Source: Chondrinema litorale (lineage in GTDB: Bacteria > Bacteroidota > Bacteroidia > Cytophagales > Flammeovirgaceae). From it: a stretch of 64,000 bases of DNA. Of this stretch, positions 38,601 through 46,114 are shown piece by piece. The stretch covers positions 2,035,421 to 2,099,420 of the forward strand of contig NZ_CP111043.1 in assembly GCF_026250525.1 (NCBI RefSeq), given 5' to 3'. The position numbers and the translations under genes are program-made. Below the pieces are notes generated by a model. The model was not told where the DNA came from. It made no database searches and worked only from the letters and a program-made list of their open reading frames with translations. How positions within the stretch are numbered: the first letter of the stretch is position 1; each line of letters begins with the position of its first letter.

Positions 38601-38830
38601 AAGAAGGAAAAGCTTACAAGACTTATAAGGAAAACAATCTAATAAGTGATATTTTTCTAGGTTTTAACTTCAGAAAAAAACAGTCTATTATCTCCCAAAC
38701 ACCTACAATTATTTTTAGAGTTCATCCAGAGCGATTTATTAAAATCTTAAAAGAGAACTCAGAACTATTACACAAGTTACTCATAAACATTGATGAAATA
38801 AGTAGTAAGAATCTAAGTCAATCTAAATGA
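35654..38830 (+). CDS. NTP/NDP translocase-like membrane domain fused to HEAT repeats and a cNMP-binding-like domain
   Basis: A 1058-residue fusion. Residues about 15-430 form about 12 membrane helices of the ATP/ADP translocase (Npt/TLC, MFS-like) type. Residues about 510-800 form helical pairs that look like HEAT/armadillo repeats (for example VKREAIITAGKLKIKEFLPI). Residues about 915-1050 form a cyclic-nucleotide-binding-like beta roll (SFLLYLIKGEICVEKEGK), with no clear phosphate-binding Arg-Ala signature, so ligand binding is doubtful. Bacteroidota have related NTT-HEAT fusions. Substrate and regulation are unknown. The gene is upstream of the TIR/STAND cluster by 165 bases. Confidence 0.65.
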   Translation: MKDLILKAVNGRENESRAIMLLLGVGFLTGIFIATFDVGAITLFLKYFDEKKDIPRAFFISGILGVTTTYIFGQLQKVISYKTLVRYTILVFAILVLTLSIFINTTDNKSVVFLAYVIFPPINTMVVLIFWGVFSRVFKFRSAKRLASGIDTGQVVATILAFFIIPFIQQYLIEDTRLFLYASSACMVLAVGVYWRILSVFPITETPKVKKQKTKKKKDHTYKKYFWLLSGFVVCSALAAAFIEFSFLTVTAEKFGNAENTKKLTSFISFFSGTVMICSFLIQTFLNDKILEMYGMRNTLILLPGLLLVFGIISTIIGWLFGVTAESVTFLFFFLIISISKLFTDALRDSLEGPVFKNFFYPLDPEIKFTTQAKIEGMVKESAGFLAGILMMLSGLIYFYDVIFNNYVIFLIIACWITIIFFLHKEYKFILTNTLQKNKKDILDHHDIGYAPVLLTTSLSGASKYQVYTILKITKQIKPYLLELNLNYFAKEQNIEAQKVYLEFLFKNCSINNKDLIKSISDFTSDKQTKELMSFAYTYLERLSKISTNFQQLAYLASSENHLERERASILISYNYNQETFRLLITLLRDYNLNVKREAIITAGKLKIKEFLPIIIESLANYELVNTGSEAIISFGEDALQALDIAFYKNNQLQEIRICIVDILGEIGGAKAIQMLLKKIDYPDHKVLIAIFMALKKCSWHGAGFDVIFVKNSINTLASTLLWNLVTIHELPEKKAFAEIKGALEFEIKENKKMMFMLLSLLYDSKSVKLVQENLENGTSEGIGFAMELLDIFLEDELKPLIPPLLDDSPVMEKYKKLEVFFPRPKMTEYELMLEIINKDYNWTNRWTKVCALKVIEQYEDLVISNEISANMFNPDPMISELTASIVYKTDKTYYNNIVKRSNNTTIQEKPSNESSSYHSLVNIFKALKKIKEFKNFPDYILSEIAEITKVEYYSANEMIWNSDIHDSSFLLYLIKGEICVEKEGKAYKTYKENNLISDIFLGFNFRKKQSIISQTPTIIFRVHPERFIKILKENSELLHKLLINIDEISSKNLSQSK

Positions 38831-38995
38831 TTAATCAGTAATAATTAATTGTAGCTATCGTATTTAAATCAGGATTTTTTTAACAATAAACCAATTTTTA
38901 CACAAAAAATATTTCTTAATAAAGAATATCAAATCCACTTAACCTAATAATAACTCTACTTACTGATTCTAAATCTTTTATGGAGAAAGCTTAAA

Positions 38996-40507
38996 ATGTT
39001 GAGAAGTTGTAAGATTTTTATTTCTTATTCACTAATAGACGATTACCCTTCAGGCAAAAACCAAGAAGGGTGGGTGACTAGCTTTGTCCGATTTTTAAAA
39101 GAAATGTTACTTCAGGTTGATAAAGAATGTGAATTTGATTTTTTCCTTGAACATGAAAACCATGTTAGTAACAATTATCTAAATGAAAGAAAAGAAAACC
39201 TGAAGCAATCAGATTTCTTTATAACCATTGTATCTCCAGATTTTATAAGTGCAGAACCAAGCTTAATTCTATTAAATGAATTTAAACATCATCTAGAAAA
39301 TAATAGAATAGAAAGTAAGCAGAGAATCTTGAAGGTTATAAAATTGCCAATTCAAGCATATGAAAATCCTGATGAAATAAGAGAATTAATTGGTTTTAGC
39401 TTTTTTAATATAAATAAAGAAACAGGTACAGCATCTGTAGTTGAAGAGTTTTTTGCTCCTGAGGCAAAATATAGTTTTTGGCTGCCACTCACAGACTTAT
39501 GTTTTGAGATAAAAAAACATCTTGAGACAATTACAGAAACTACTCCTAAAGCAGTTCTTAAACCTGAAAAAAAATATGTATATCTGGCTCAAACAAGTAT
39601 CGATTTAGATTTTGAAAGACTAACCATTAAGCGAGAACTAGAAAGAAGAAATTATAAAGTATTACCTGAACAAAACTTTCCTGACAACCCTATACTTGTT
39701 GAAAACTTTATCAAAGACAATCTCAAACAAAGCCTCTTATCTATACATCTTATTGGTAATCAATCTGGTGAGAAACCTTTAGGTAGAGAAGACACCTATG
39801 TCGAAATTCAAAATAGATTAGCTGCTGAATATGCCAGTGAATTGACACAACAAGATGGAGAATTCCCAAGACTAATTTGGATAGCATCAGAAGAAAAACA
39901 TATAGAAGAAAAACAGAAATTCTATATAGAAAAATTAAAGCGTGATAAGCAATTACAGTTTGGGGCTGAAATACTTCAAACTCAAATAGAAGATTTTAAA
40001 ACTGCCATTTTAAACTATTTGGCGTCTCATTTAGACAAAGCCTTTAAACCAAATAGTAACAGCCAAGAATTTAATAAAAGTATATATCTAATTGCAGACA
40101 AAAGAGACATTACATATGCTCAAATTTTATCTCATAAAATAGCAAAAATGGGCTTTGAAGTGATGATTTCGGCGTTTGATCGAAAAAAAGCAAACTCTAG
40201 ACGAACTCATCAAGAATGCCTTAATAAATGTGACATGGTCTTCGTTCTGTATTTTGATGCCAAAAAAGAATGGCTTGTTTCAAAACTGCAAGACATAATT
40301 AAAACTGCAGGAATGGGTAGAGTAGTCCCTTTTGAGAAACAAGTGATTATTACGAATCAAGAGTACTTAAATATATTTTTAGATCAATTAAACTTTATAA
40401 AAGATTTTTCTTTCGCATACAACCTAATAGAAACTTCTACTGATGATAGCTATCAGGAAGTAAGCGATTTTTTAAAAGAACTGATTGCCCAAACTATTAT
40501 CCGTTAA
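38996..40507 (+). CDS. Multi-TIR-like domain protein
   Basis: A 503-residue cytoplasmic protein. Residues 5-150 form a TIR domain: box 1 CKIFISYSLIDD, then KQSDFFITIVSPDFISAEP and a glutamate in LLNEF (Glu95), the place where bacterial TIR NADases keep their catalytic acid. Residues about 193-345 repeat a similar Rossmann-like layout starting KYVYLAQTSIDLDFE, as in DUF4062-like effector-associated domains. Residues about 360-500 form a third (KSIYLIADKRDITYA, CDMVFVLYF). Whether any is catalytically active is not visible. A four-base gap to the STAND gene indicates an operon. Confidence 0.78.
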   Translation: MLRSCKIFISYSLIDDYPSGKNQEGWVTSFVRFLKEMLLQVDKECEFDFFLEHENHVSNNYLNERKENLKQSDFFITIVSPDFISAEPSLILLNEFKHHLENNRIESKQRILKVIKLPIQAYENPDEIRELIGFSFFNINKETGTASVVEEFFAPEAKYSFWLPLTDLCFEIKKHLETITETTPKAVLKPEKKYVYLAQTSIDLDFERLTIKRELERRNYKVLPEQNFPDNPILVENFIKDNLKQSLLSIHLIGNQSGEKPLGREDTYVEIQNRLAAEYASELTQQDGEFPRLIWIASEEKHIEEKQKFYIEKLKRDKQLQFGAEILQTQIEDFKTAILNYLASHLDKAFKPNSNSQEFNKSIYLIADKRDITYAQILSHKIAKMGFEVMISAFDRKKANSRRTHQECLNKCDMVFVLYFDAKKEWLVSKLQDIIKTAGMGRVVPFEKQVIITNQEYLNIFLDQLNFIKDFSFAYNLIETSTDDSYQEVSDFLKELIAQTIIR

Positions 40508-40511
40508 TTGC

Positions 40512-43500
40512 ATGATTGCAGAAGAAGTACAAACAATTACTAACCCTTTTCCTGGACTTCGCCCGTTTAGAACGGATGAGGCTCACCTGTTTTTTGGCAG
40601 GGAAGGGCAAGTAGATGAGGTACTTGACAAACTAGAAGAAAACAAATTTGTAGCTGTTCTTGGTGCTTCGGGTAGCGGTAAATCTTCTTTAATGTATTGT
40701 GGTTTAATTCCCGGCTTATATGGCGGATTTATGACACAAGCAGGTTCTAATTGGCGAGTGGTAGTTACCAGACCTGGTATTGCCCCGATTCATAACCTAA
40801 ATAAAGCAATTCTTAAAAGTTCAGAGTACTGGAACGAAAACAGTTCTGATGATAAAGACATCAAAACTGCATCTGGTATGGCTACACTTAGAAGCAGCTC
40901 TCTTGGACTCGTAGACTTTGTAAAACAACAACAAAACGAACCAGATGAACACTTCCTAATTCTAGTTGATCAATTTGAAGAACTATTCAGATTTAGCAAA
41001 ATTGCAAGAGACGAAGACTCTATAAACGAATCATATGCCTTTGTAAAGCTCATTCTTGAAGCTGTTAAACAGAGCGAAGTTCCTATATATATCGTAATGA
41101 CGATGCGCTCAGATTACATTGGTGATTGTGCGCATTATCCACATCTTACTCAACTAATTAACGATAGTCATTACCTAATTCCTAAAATGACACGTCTCCA
41201 GAAAAAAGCAGCTATTATGGGACCTGCTGCTGTTGCTGGAACTGTTATGTCGTCAAGACTTTTACAACAATTATTAAATGACCTTGGCGACAAACAAGAT
41301 GACCTTCCCATTCTTCAGCATGCATTAATGCGTACTTGGGAATTATGGAGAAAAAATAAAGACAGTGAAGAGATTGATATTTTTCACTACGAGTCTATTG
41401 GGACACTTAAAGAGGCCCTGTCTCTTCATGCAGATGAAGCTTACGAAGATCTAGATGACAGACAAAAATATATTTGTGAAGTTCTTTTTAAATCGCTTAC
41501 AGAGAAAGGTCAAGACGGGAGAGGAGTAAGAAGGCCGACAAAAGTTAAAGAAATTTCTGGTATTGCAGATTGTGATACAGATGAAGTAATTCATGTTGTT
41601 GAAGTTTTTAGAAAAGTTGGCAGAACTTTACTCATGCCTCCTCCTTCTGTTCCATTAACTGCAGAGTCTGTGGTTGATATCTCACATGAAAGTTTAATGA
41701 GGGTATGGAACAGATGTAGAGAATGGGTAGATGAAGAAGCTGAATCAGCCAAAGTTTATAAAAGACTTTCCGAAGCAGCAGAAATGTATCAGGTGGGGCA
41801 GGCTAGTTTGTGGAGACCACCAGACTTACAATTAGCACTCAACTGGCAGATGAAGCAAAAGCCTAATTTAACTTGGGCAGAAAGACATCATCCTGCATTT
41901 GAAAGAACTATGGTTTTTCTTGAAATGAGTAGAAAAGCCTATGAAACTGAACAAAAAAGTAAAGAAAAGCATCAAAAAGCGATTATAAGAAGAAACAAAA
42001 TCGCCGCATTAATAGGTGCTTTTGTCGCAATTGCAGGATTAATTCTGGTATTATACGCCAACTTAAAAAAACAAGAGGCGGAATCGGAGAAGGAAAGAGC
42101 ACTCCTTTCTGAAGGAAAAGCAGAATCGGCTGCAGAAGAAGCAAGAAAAAATGCTGAAAGAGCAGAATTACAGAAACATCTCGCAATGGAGAAAGAAGCT
42201 GAAGCATTAAAAAATGAGCAGGAAGCAAAGTTTGCTCAGGAAATGGCTCAACTAAGTGCTGAGGAAGCTGAAAAACAAAAAATTATTGCGATTGCGAAAG
42301 CTGAAGAAGCGCGTAAACAATCTCAAATTGCAAGAGAACAAACACAAATTGCCCGAAGAAAAACGAGGCTTGCAGAATTAAGTGAGCTAAAAGCCGAAAC
42401 TGCAGCAGAAAAAGCTGAAAGGCTTAGATATATCTCTATCGCTCAAAAAATGGCGATTAAATCAATACAAATTAAAGATACAACGCAAAGAGCTTTAGTG
42501 GCCAAACAAGCATTTATTTTTAATCAAAGATATGATGGAAACCTCTATAACCCTGATATCTATGATGGCTTGTATTATGCACAAAAGCTAATGAATGGTG
42601 AAAGCTTTAATGTAATTAGTGACCACGATGATGCAGTTCGATCTCTTACGACAGATAGAACAAGTAAATGGCTTTTCTCATCTGGTAGTGATGGAAAAAT
42701 CTTTATGCGCTCATTCGATAGTCTTTCTGGAACACCCATCAATCAAATTGTAGAAGAAAACACTATTTTCAGAAAGATAGCTGTATCACCTAACAATGAG
42801 ATAATGGCTTGTGGTACAGATGAGTCTAAAATCATTTTATATGATCGAAATACATTAAATGTGCTTAATGAGCTTCACGGGCATGATGGAACAGTGTGGG
42901 AAATTTTATTTGACAAATCTGGCAAATATATGTTCACTACCGGGTCTGACATGAAAATTATTAAATGGGATACAGATACATGGACCTATGAAGTAATCAC
43001 CGAGCTGAATACAATCATTAGAGCTTTGGCATTGAGCAGAAATGATAAATCTCTAGTTGCTGCCCTAAAAAATGGGACTATTCTAGAATGGAACCTTGAA
43101 GACTTTACAGACTTAAGAGTTTTGCATTCTGAACTATCTGATGCAGCTACTTCATTAAAGTTTTCTCCCGATGGCTCTCTTTTAGTAAAGGGGTTTGAAA
43201 GCGGAAGAATTTTTCTGTGGGATATAGAGCAAGATAATATGATCAATTATCTAGAAGGGCATGATGCTAGAATTACGGAACTATCATTCAGTAAAAATGG
43301 AAAGTTTATGGCTTCATCTAGTTGGGATGGAACTATAAGACTATGGAAAATGGATCAGATAAATGAACAACCTATTGTGATGAGAGATCAAAATTCATGG
43401 GTACAAGCTATCTGTTTCAGCCCTGATGACCGTTATCTCATAGCTGCATGTATGGATCATTCTATAAAAATTTATCCTATTGATATAGAAGAAATGGCTT

Positions 43501-43619
43501 CAGGTATTTGCGATAATATTAAGAGAAATATGTCTGATGATGAATGGAAAAAACATGTAGCAAACGAAATTGATTACGAACTAACTTGCCAGGATTTACC
43601 AAAAGGCAGAGATGATTAG
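40512..43619 (+). CDS. nSTAND1-like NTPase with transmembrane segment, coiled coil and WD40 repeats
   Basis: A 1035-residue STAND-type NTPase (signal-transducing ATPase with numerous domains). I start at ATG 40512; a TTG nine codons upstream overlaps the TIR gene. FPGLRPF at 13-19 opens the domain, with Walker A GASGSGKSS at 51-59 (Lys57) and Walker B LILVDQFEELF at 149-159. The helical STAND part runs to about 470. A single membrane helix lies at 496-518 with positive charges before it (KAIIRRNK), a Glu/Lys/Ala coiled coil at about 520-640, and WD40 repeats at about 700-990 (GHDGTVWEILFD, GHDARITELSFS). The positive-inside rule puts the propeller in the periplasm. nSTAND1 proteins are linked to conflict and signalling systems. 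Confidence 0.85.
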   Translation: MIAEEVQTITNPFPGLRPFRTDEAHLFFGREGQVDEVLDKLEENKFVAVLGASGSGKSSLMYCGLIPGLYGGFMTQAGSNWRVVVTRPGIAPIHNLNKAILKSSEYWNENSSDDKDIKTASGMATLRSSSLGLVDFVKQQQNEPDEHFLILVDQFEELFRFSKIARDEDSINESYAFVKLILEAVKQSEVPIYIVMTMRSDYIGDCAHYPHLTQLINDSHYLIPKMTRLQKKAAIMGPAAVAGTVMSSRLLQQLLNDLGDKQDDLPILQHALMRTWELWRKNKDSEEIDIFHYESIGTLKEALSLHADEAYEDLDDRQKYICEVLFKSLTEKGQDGRGVRRPTKVKEISGIADCDTDEVIHVVEVFRKVGRTLLMPPPSVPLTAESVVDISHESLMRVWNRCREWVDEEAESAKVYKRLSEAAEMYQVGQASLWRPPDLQLALNWQMKQKPNLTWAERHHPAFERTMVFLEMSRKAYETEQKSKEKHQKAIIRRNKIAALIGAFVAIAGLILVLYANLKKQEAESEKERALLSEGKAESAAEEARKNAERAELQKHLAMEKEAEALKNEQEAKFAQEMAQLSAEEAEKQKIIAIAKAEEARKQSQIAREQTQIARRKTRLAELSELKAETAAEKAERLRYISIAQKMAIKSIQIKDTTQRALVAKQAFIFNQRYDGNLYNPDIYDGLYYAQKLMNGESFNVISDHDDAVRSLTTDRTSKWLFSSGSDGKIFMRSFDSLSGTPINQIVEENTIFRKIAVSPNNEIMACGTDESKIILYDRNTLNVLNELHGHDGTVWEILFDKSGKYMFTTGSDMKIIKWDTDTWTYEVITELNTIIRALALSRNDKSLVAALKNGTILEWNLEDFTDLRVLHSELSDAATSLKFSPDGSLLVKGFESGRIFLWDIEQDNMINYLEGHDARITELSFSKNGKFMASSSWDGTIRLWKMDQINEQPIVMRDQNSWVQAICFSPDDRYLIAACMDHSIKIYPIDIEEMASGICDNIKRNMSDDEWKKHVANEIDYELTCQDLPKGRDD

Positions 43620-44694
43620 ATTAAATACAAATATAAACCAACATGCGACACATAAATCTATCATTTTAATAATGATAATAGTATTGTTATGGCTCAACCA
43701 TAGTAATGCTATTGCCCAAAAAAGCTGCCTACAATCTCTTGAAAAAGCAGAAATGCTCTATACTGAAGGTAAGCTAAACCTCATTCCTGACCTACTGACA
43801 AACTGTATTAAAAAAGGCTTTGATTATGAGCAAAAGGTGAGAGCTTACGAGCTGGTTATTCTATCTTATTTGTATCTCGATAATGAGAAAGATGCTGCTA
43901 ATAGCATGTTAGATTTACTAAAGTTCGAAAAAGAATATACACTAACAGGAAGAGAACCAACAGAATTTAAAAAGCTCTACGAAGCATTTAGAACCTATCC
44001 AATTGTAATGATTGGTATCAACCTAGGAGGAAATGCATCTTTGATAACTCACAACGAGTTGTATGGAGTAAACAATCCATCAGCAGATTCAATTAGTTAT
44101 AGCCTTGAGCCCGGCTTTAAAGTTGGAATTACATCTGACTTTCAAATCGGAAAACACATATTATTCAGTTCAGAAATCAATATTCTTAGCTTAAGTTATT
44201 CTTATACTAATCATCTTTATGATTTCACTCAGTACGACTTAAGAGAAAAGCAAACTGTATTGAGTTTTCCGTTAGGGGTTAAGCTAATGGCTGGAAATAA
44301 AAAAATTAGGCCATATATAACCTTGGGAACTTCACTTGACATTCTCCTTAAGGCAAACCTGAATATAATAAGAACATTCCCTAATCAACCAGTAATAGAT
44401 GTAACTGGCCAAGATGTAGATGTTACTAATCTCAGAAATGAATTTAACTATCACATCTATGCAGGAGCCGGCTTTAAACTAAAAGTACCTCGCTCATTTC
44501 TATTTTTCGAAGCGAAGTTTTCTAAAAGCCAACTAAACCAGGTAAACGAAAATAACAGGTATGGAAATGCTGAGCTTATTTACAAGTATGGTCATATAGA
44601 CAACGATTTCTTTATTAATTACCTGAGCATCTCTGCAGGAATACAATATAATATTTACAAGCCGAAAATCCTGAAAAAATATTTTTATCATTAA
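43612..44694 (+). CDS. Outer-membrane barrel protein with N-terminal helical (TPR-like) domain
   Basis: The 360-residue protein overlaps the STAND gene by eight bases. Its signal peptide (about 1-36) ends NAIAQ. The mature N-terminus (about 38-125) is a helical domain with TPR-like pairs (CLQSLEKAEMLYTEGKLNL), placed in the periplasm, and residues about 130-360 are amphipathic strands resembling a PorT-like eight-strand outer-membrane barrel, ending in the aromatic-rich YKPKILKKYFYH. It could link the periplasmic WD40 part of the STAND protein to the outer membrane (inference). No known function. Confidence 0.75.
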   Translation: MIRLNTNINQHATHKSIILIMIIVLLWLNHSNAIAQKSCLQSLEKAEMLYTEGKLNLIPDLLTNCIKKGFDYEQKVRAYELVILSYLYLDNEKDAANSMLDLLKFEKEYTLTGREPTEFKKLYEAFRTYPIVMIGINLGGNASLITHNELYGVNNPSADSISYSLEPGFKVGITSDFQIGKHILFSSEINILSLSYSYTNHLYDFTQYDLREKQTVLSFPLGVKLMAGNKKIRPYITLGTSLDILLKANLNIIRTFPNQPVIDVTGQDVDVTNLRNEFNYHIYAGAGFKLKVPRSFLFFEAKFSKSQLNQVNENNRYGNAELIYKYGHIDNDFFINYLSISAGIQYNIYKPKILKKYFYH

Positions 44695-44695
44695 A

Positions 44696-45949
44696 ATGAG
44701 AAATCTTTTATCAAATTTCTACATTCTAATCCTTCCTCTTTTCTTTCTCATTTCTTGTGAAGAAGATATCAACGAGTTTTCAGCAAAGGATAAAATATTT
44801 ATTAAATTTTTTGGAAGCCTTGATAATGACGAAGGCACCAAAGTTGCCGAATTATCTGATGAGGGCTTTCTCATACTAGGGACTACAAAAACTTCTACAA
44901 TAGATGACGAAGTCTCTAATGAGAGCAAAATACTTCTTATCCATACAAATTATTTTGGCGAGACAGTATGGGAAAAAGAAATTGGTGGAACAGAAGGCAA
45001 TTACACTGCCGGTTCACTTATAATAAATGAGCAAAATGAAATTTATATTTCTGGAACAGTTCAGGAATCTGCAAACAGTACTTTCACCAATCTTATCTTA
45101 ATTAAAGTTAGCTCAACTGGTGAAGAAATGTGGAGTAATACATTTGATAACGCTTCAAACTCTGAGACAGCAGTTGAAATGGTAAACACTTCTGATAATG
45201 GAATTATTCTTATTGGTAATACAAATTCCAGTACAGAAGATGAGCTAACTAGTACAACCCAAGATTTTTATGTTGTAAAAACTGATAATGAAGGAAATAT
45301 GGTTTGGGAAAGAACATATGGCTTTGAAGAAGGCAAAAGTGATTATGGTAATGCCGTTGTCGAAGCTGAAAATGGAGATTTTATCTGGCTTGGTACTACC
45401 CAAAAAGACAACCTTACAGGTAGTGCTTTAAACTCAGACATGAGGGTAGTAAGATCTAACAGTATTGGCAACTTAATTTGGGATTATCTTTTTGGAGGTG
45501 ATGGAAATGATGTAGGAAATAAGGCTATCAAGCATTTCAATGAATATGTTCTTACTGGAGGAATAGGCAATTCCAGTAGCAATGAAAGCGATTTTTATCT
45601 AGTAAAAATCAACAATAATGGTAAAGAATTGTGGTCAAACCAATATGGCGGCAGTAATGATGATATTGCATATGATGTATTCACCACTGATGATGGAGGC
45701 TTTATTCTTACAGGTTACACATTTTCTTACGGGAATGGTAAATCTGATATATTTCTTGTAAAAACAGATTTTGAAGGAAACCTTCAATGGACATCTGCAA
45801 TAGGTGGACAAGGAGAAGATATAGGAAAATCGGTTATACAGACAAGTGACGGTGGCTTTTTAGTCTCAGGAACAATAGAGTTCGAAAATAATACTATGAT
45901 TTGTTTAATAAAAACTAACTCAGAAGGGTTAACTAATTCCTTAAATTAA
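44696..45949 (+). CDS. Lipoprotein with seven-repeat beta-propeller-like domain, probably surface-exposed
   Basis: A 417-residue lipoprotein; the lipobox FLISC places the lipidated Cys at 21. Acidic residues directly after it (CEED) resemble the lipoprotein export signal that sends Bacteroidota lipoproteins to the cell surface. The mature part has seven units of about 50-60 residues with the pattern DGGF-x-L-x-G-x-T ... D-x-x-L-V-K-x-x-x-x-G-x-x-x-W, as in a seven-bladed propeller. It starts one base after the preceding stop, so it is translationally coupled. Ligand unknown. Confidence 0.78.
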   Translation: MRNLLSNFYILILPLFFLISCEEDINEFSAKDKIFIKFFGSLDNDEGTKVAELSDEGFLILGTTKTSTIDDEVSNESKILLIHTNYFGETVWEKEIGGTEGNYTAGSLIINEQNEIYISGTVQESANSTFTNLILIKVSSTGEEMWSNTFDNASNSETAVEMVNTSDNGIILIGNTNSSTEDELTSTTQDFYVVKTDNEGNMVWERTYGFEEGKSDYGNAVVEAENGDFIWLGTTQKDNLTGSALNSDMRVVRSNSIGNLIWDYLFGGDGNDVGNKAIKHFNEYVLTGGIGNSSSNESDFYLVKINNNGKELWSNQYGGSNDDIAYDVFTTDDGGFILTGYTFSYGNGKSDIFLVKTDFEGNLQWTSAIGGQGEDIGKSVIQTSDGGFLVSGTIEFENNTMICLIKTNSEGLTNSLN

Positions 45950-46078
45950 GGATAGCTATATCTGATAACAAAGCACAATTTACCCCATTTCTAAAAAAAC
46001 TACATTAATAATCTTCTTTATTACACGGAAGAAAAATGCAGTTTCAAACCAATAGCATTTTAGGTATAAAGATGGTAT

Positions 46079-46098
46079 CACTTAATAATTGTTAAGTG
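46079..46098. repeat. Inverted repeat before the adhesin gene
   Basis: CACTTAA (46079-46085) and TTAAGTG (46092-46098) form a perfect 7-base inverted repeat with a 6-base spacer, 16 bases before the ATG of the giant adhesin. It could be a regulator site or a leader hairpin. Nothing identifies a binding protein. Confidence 0.5.
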
Positions 46099-46114
46099 TG
46101 ACAATTTTTAAAAT

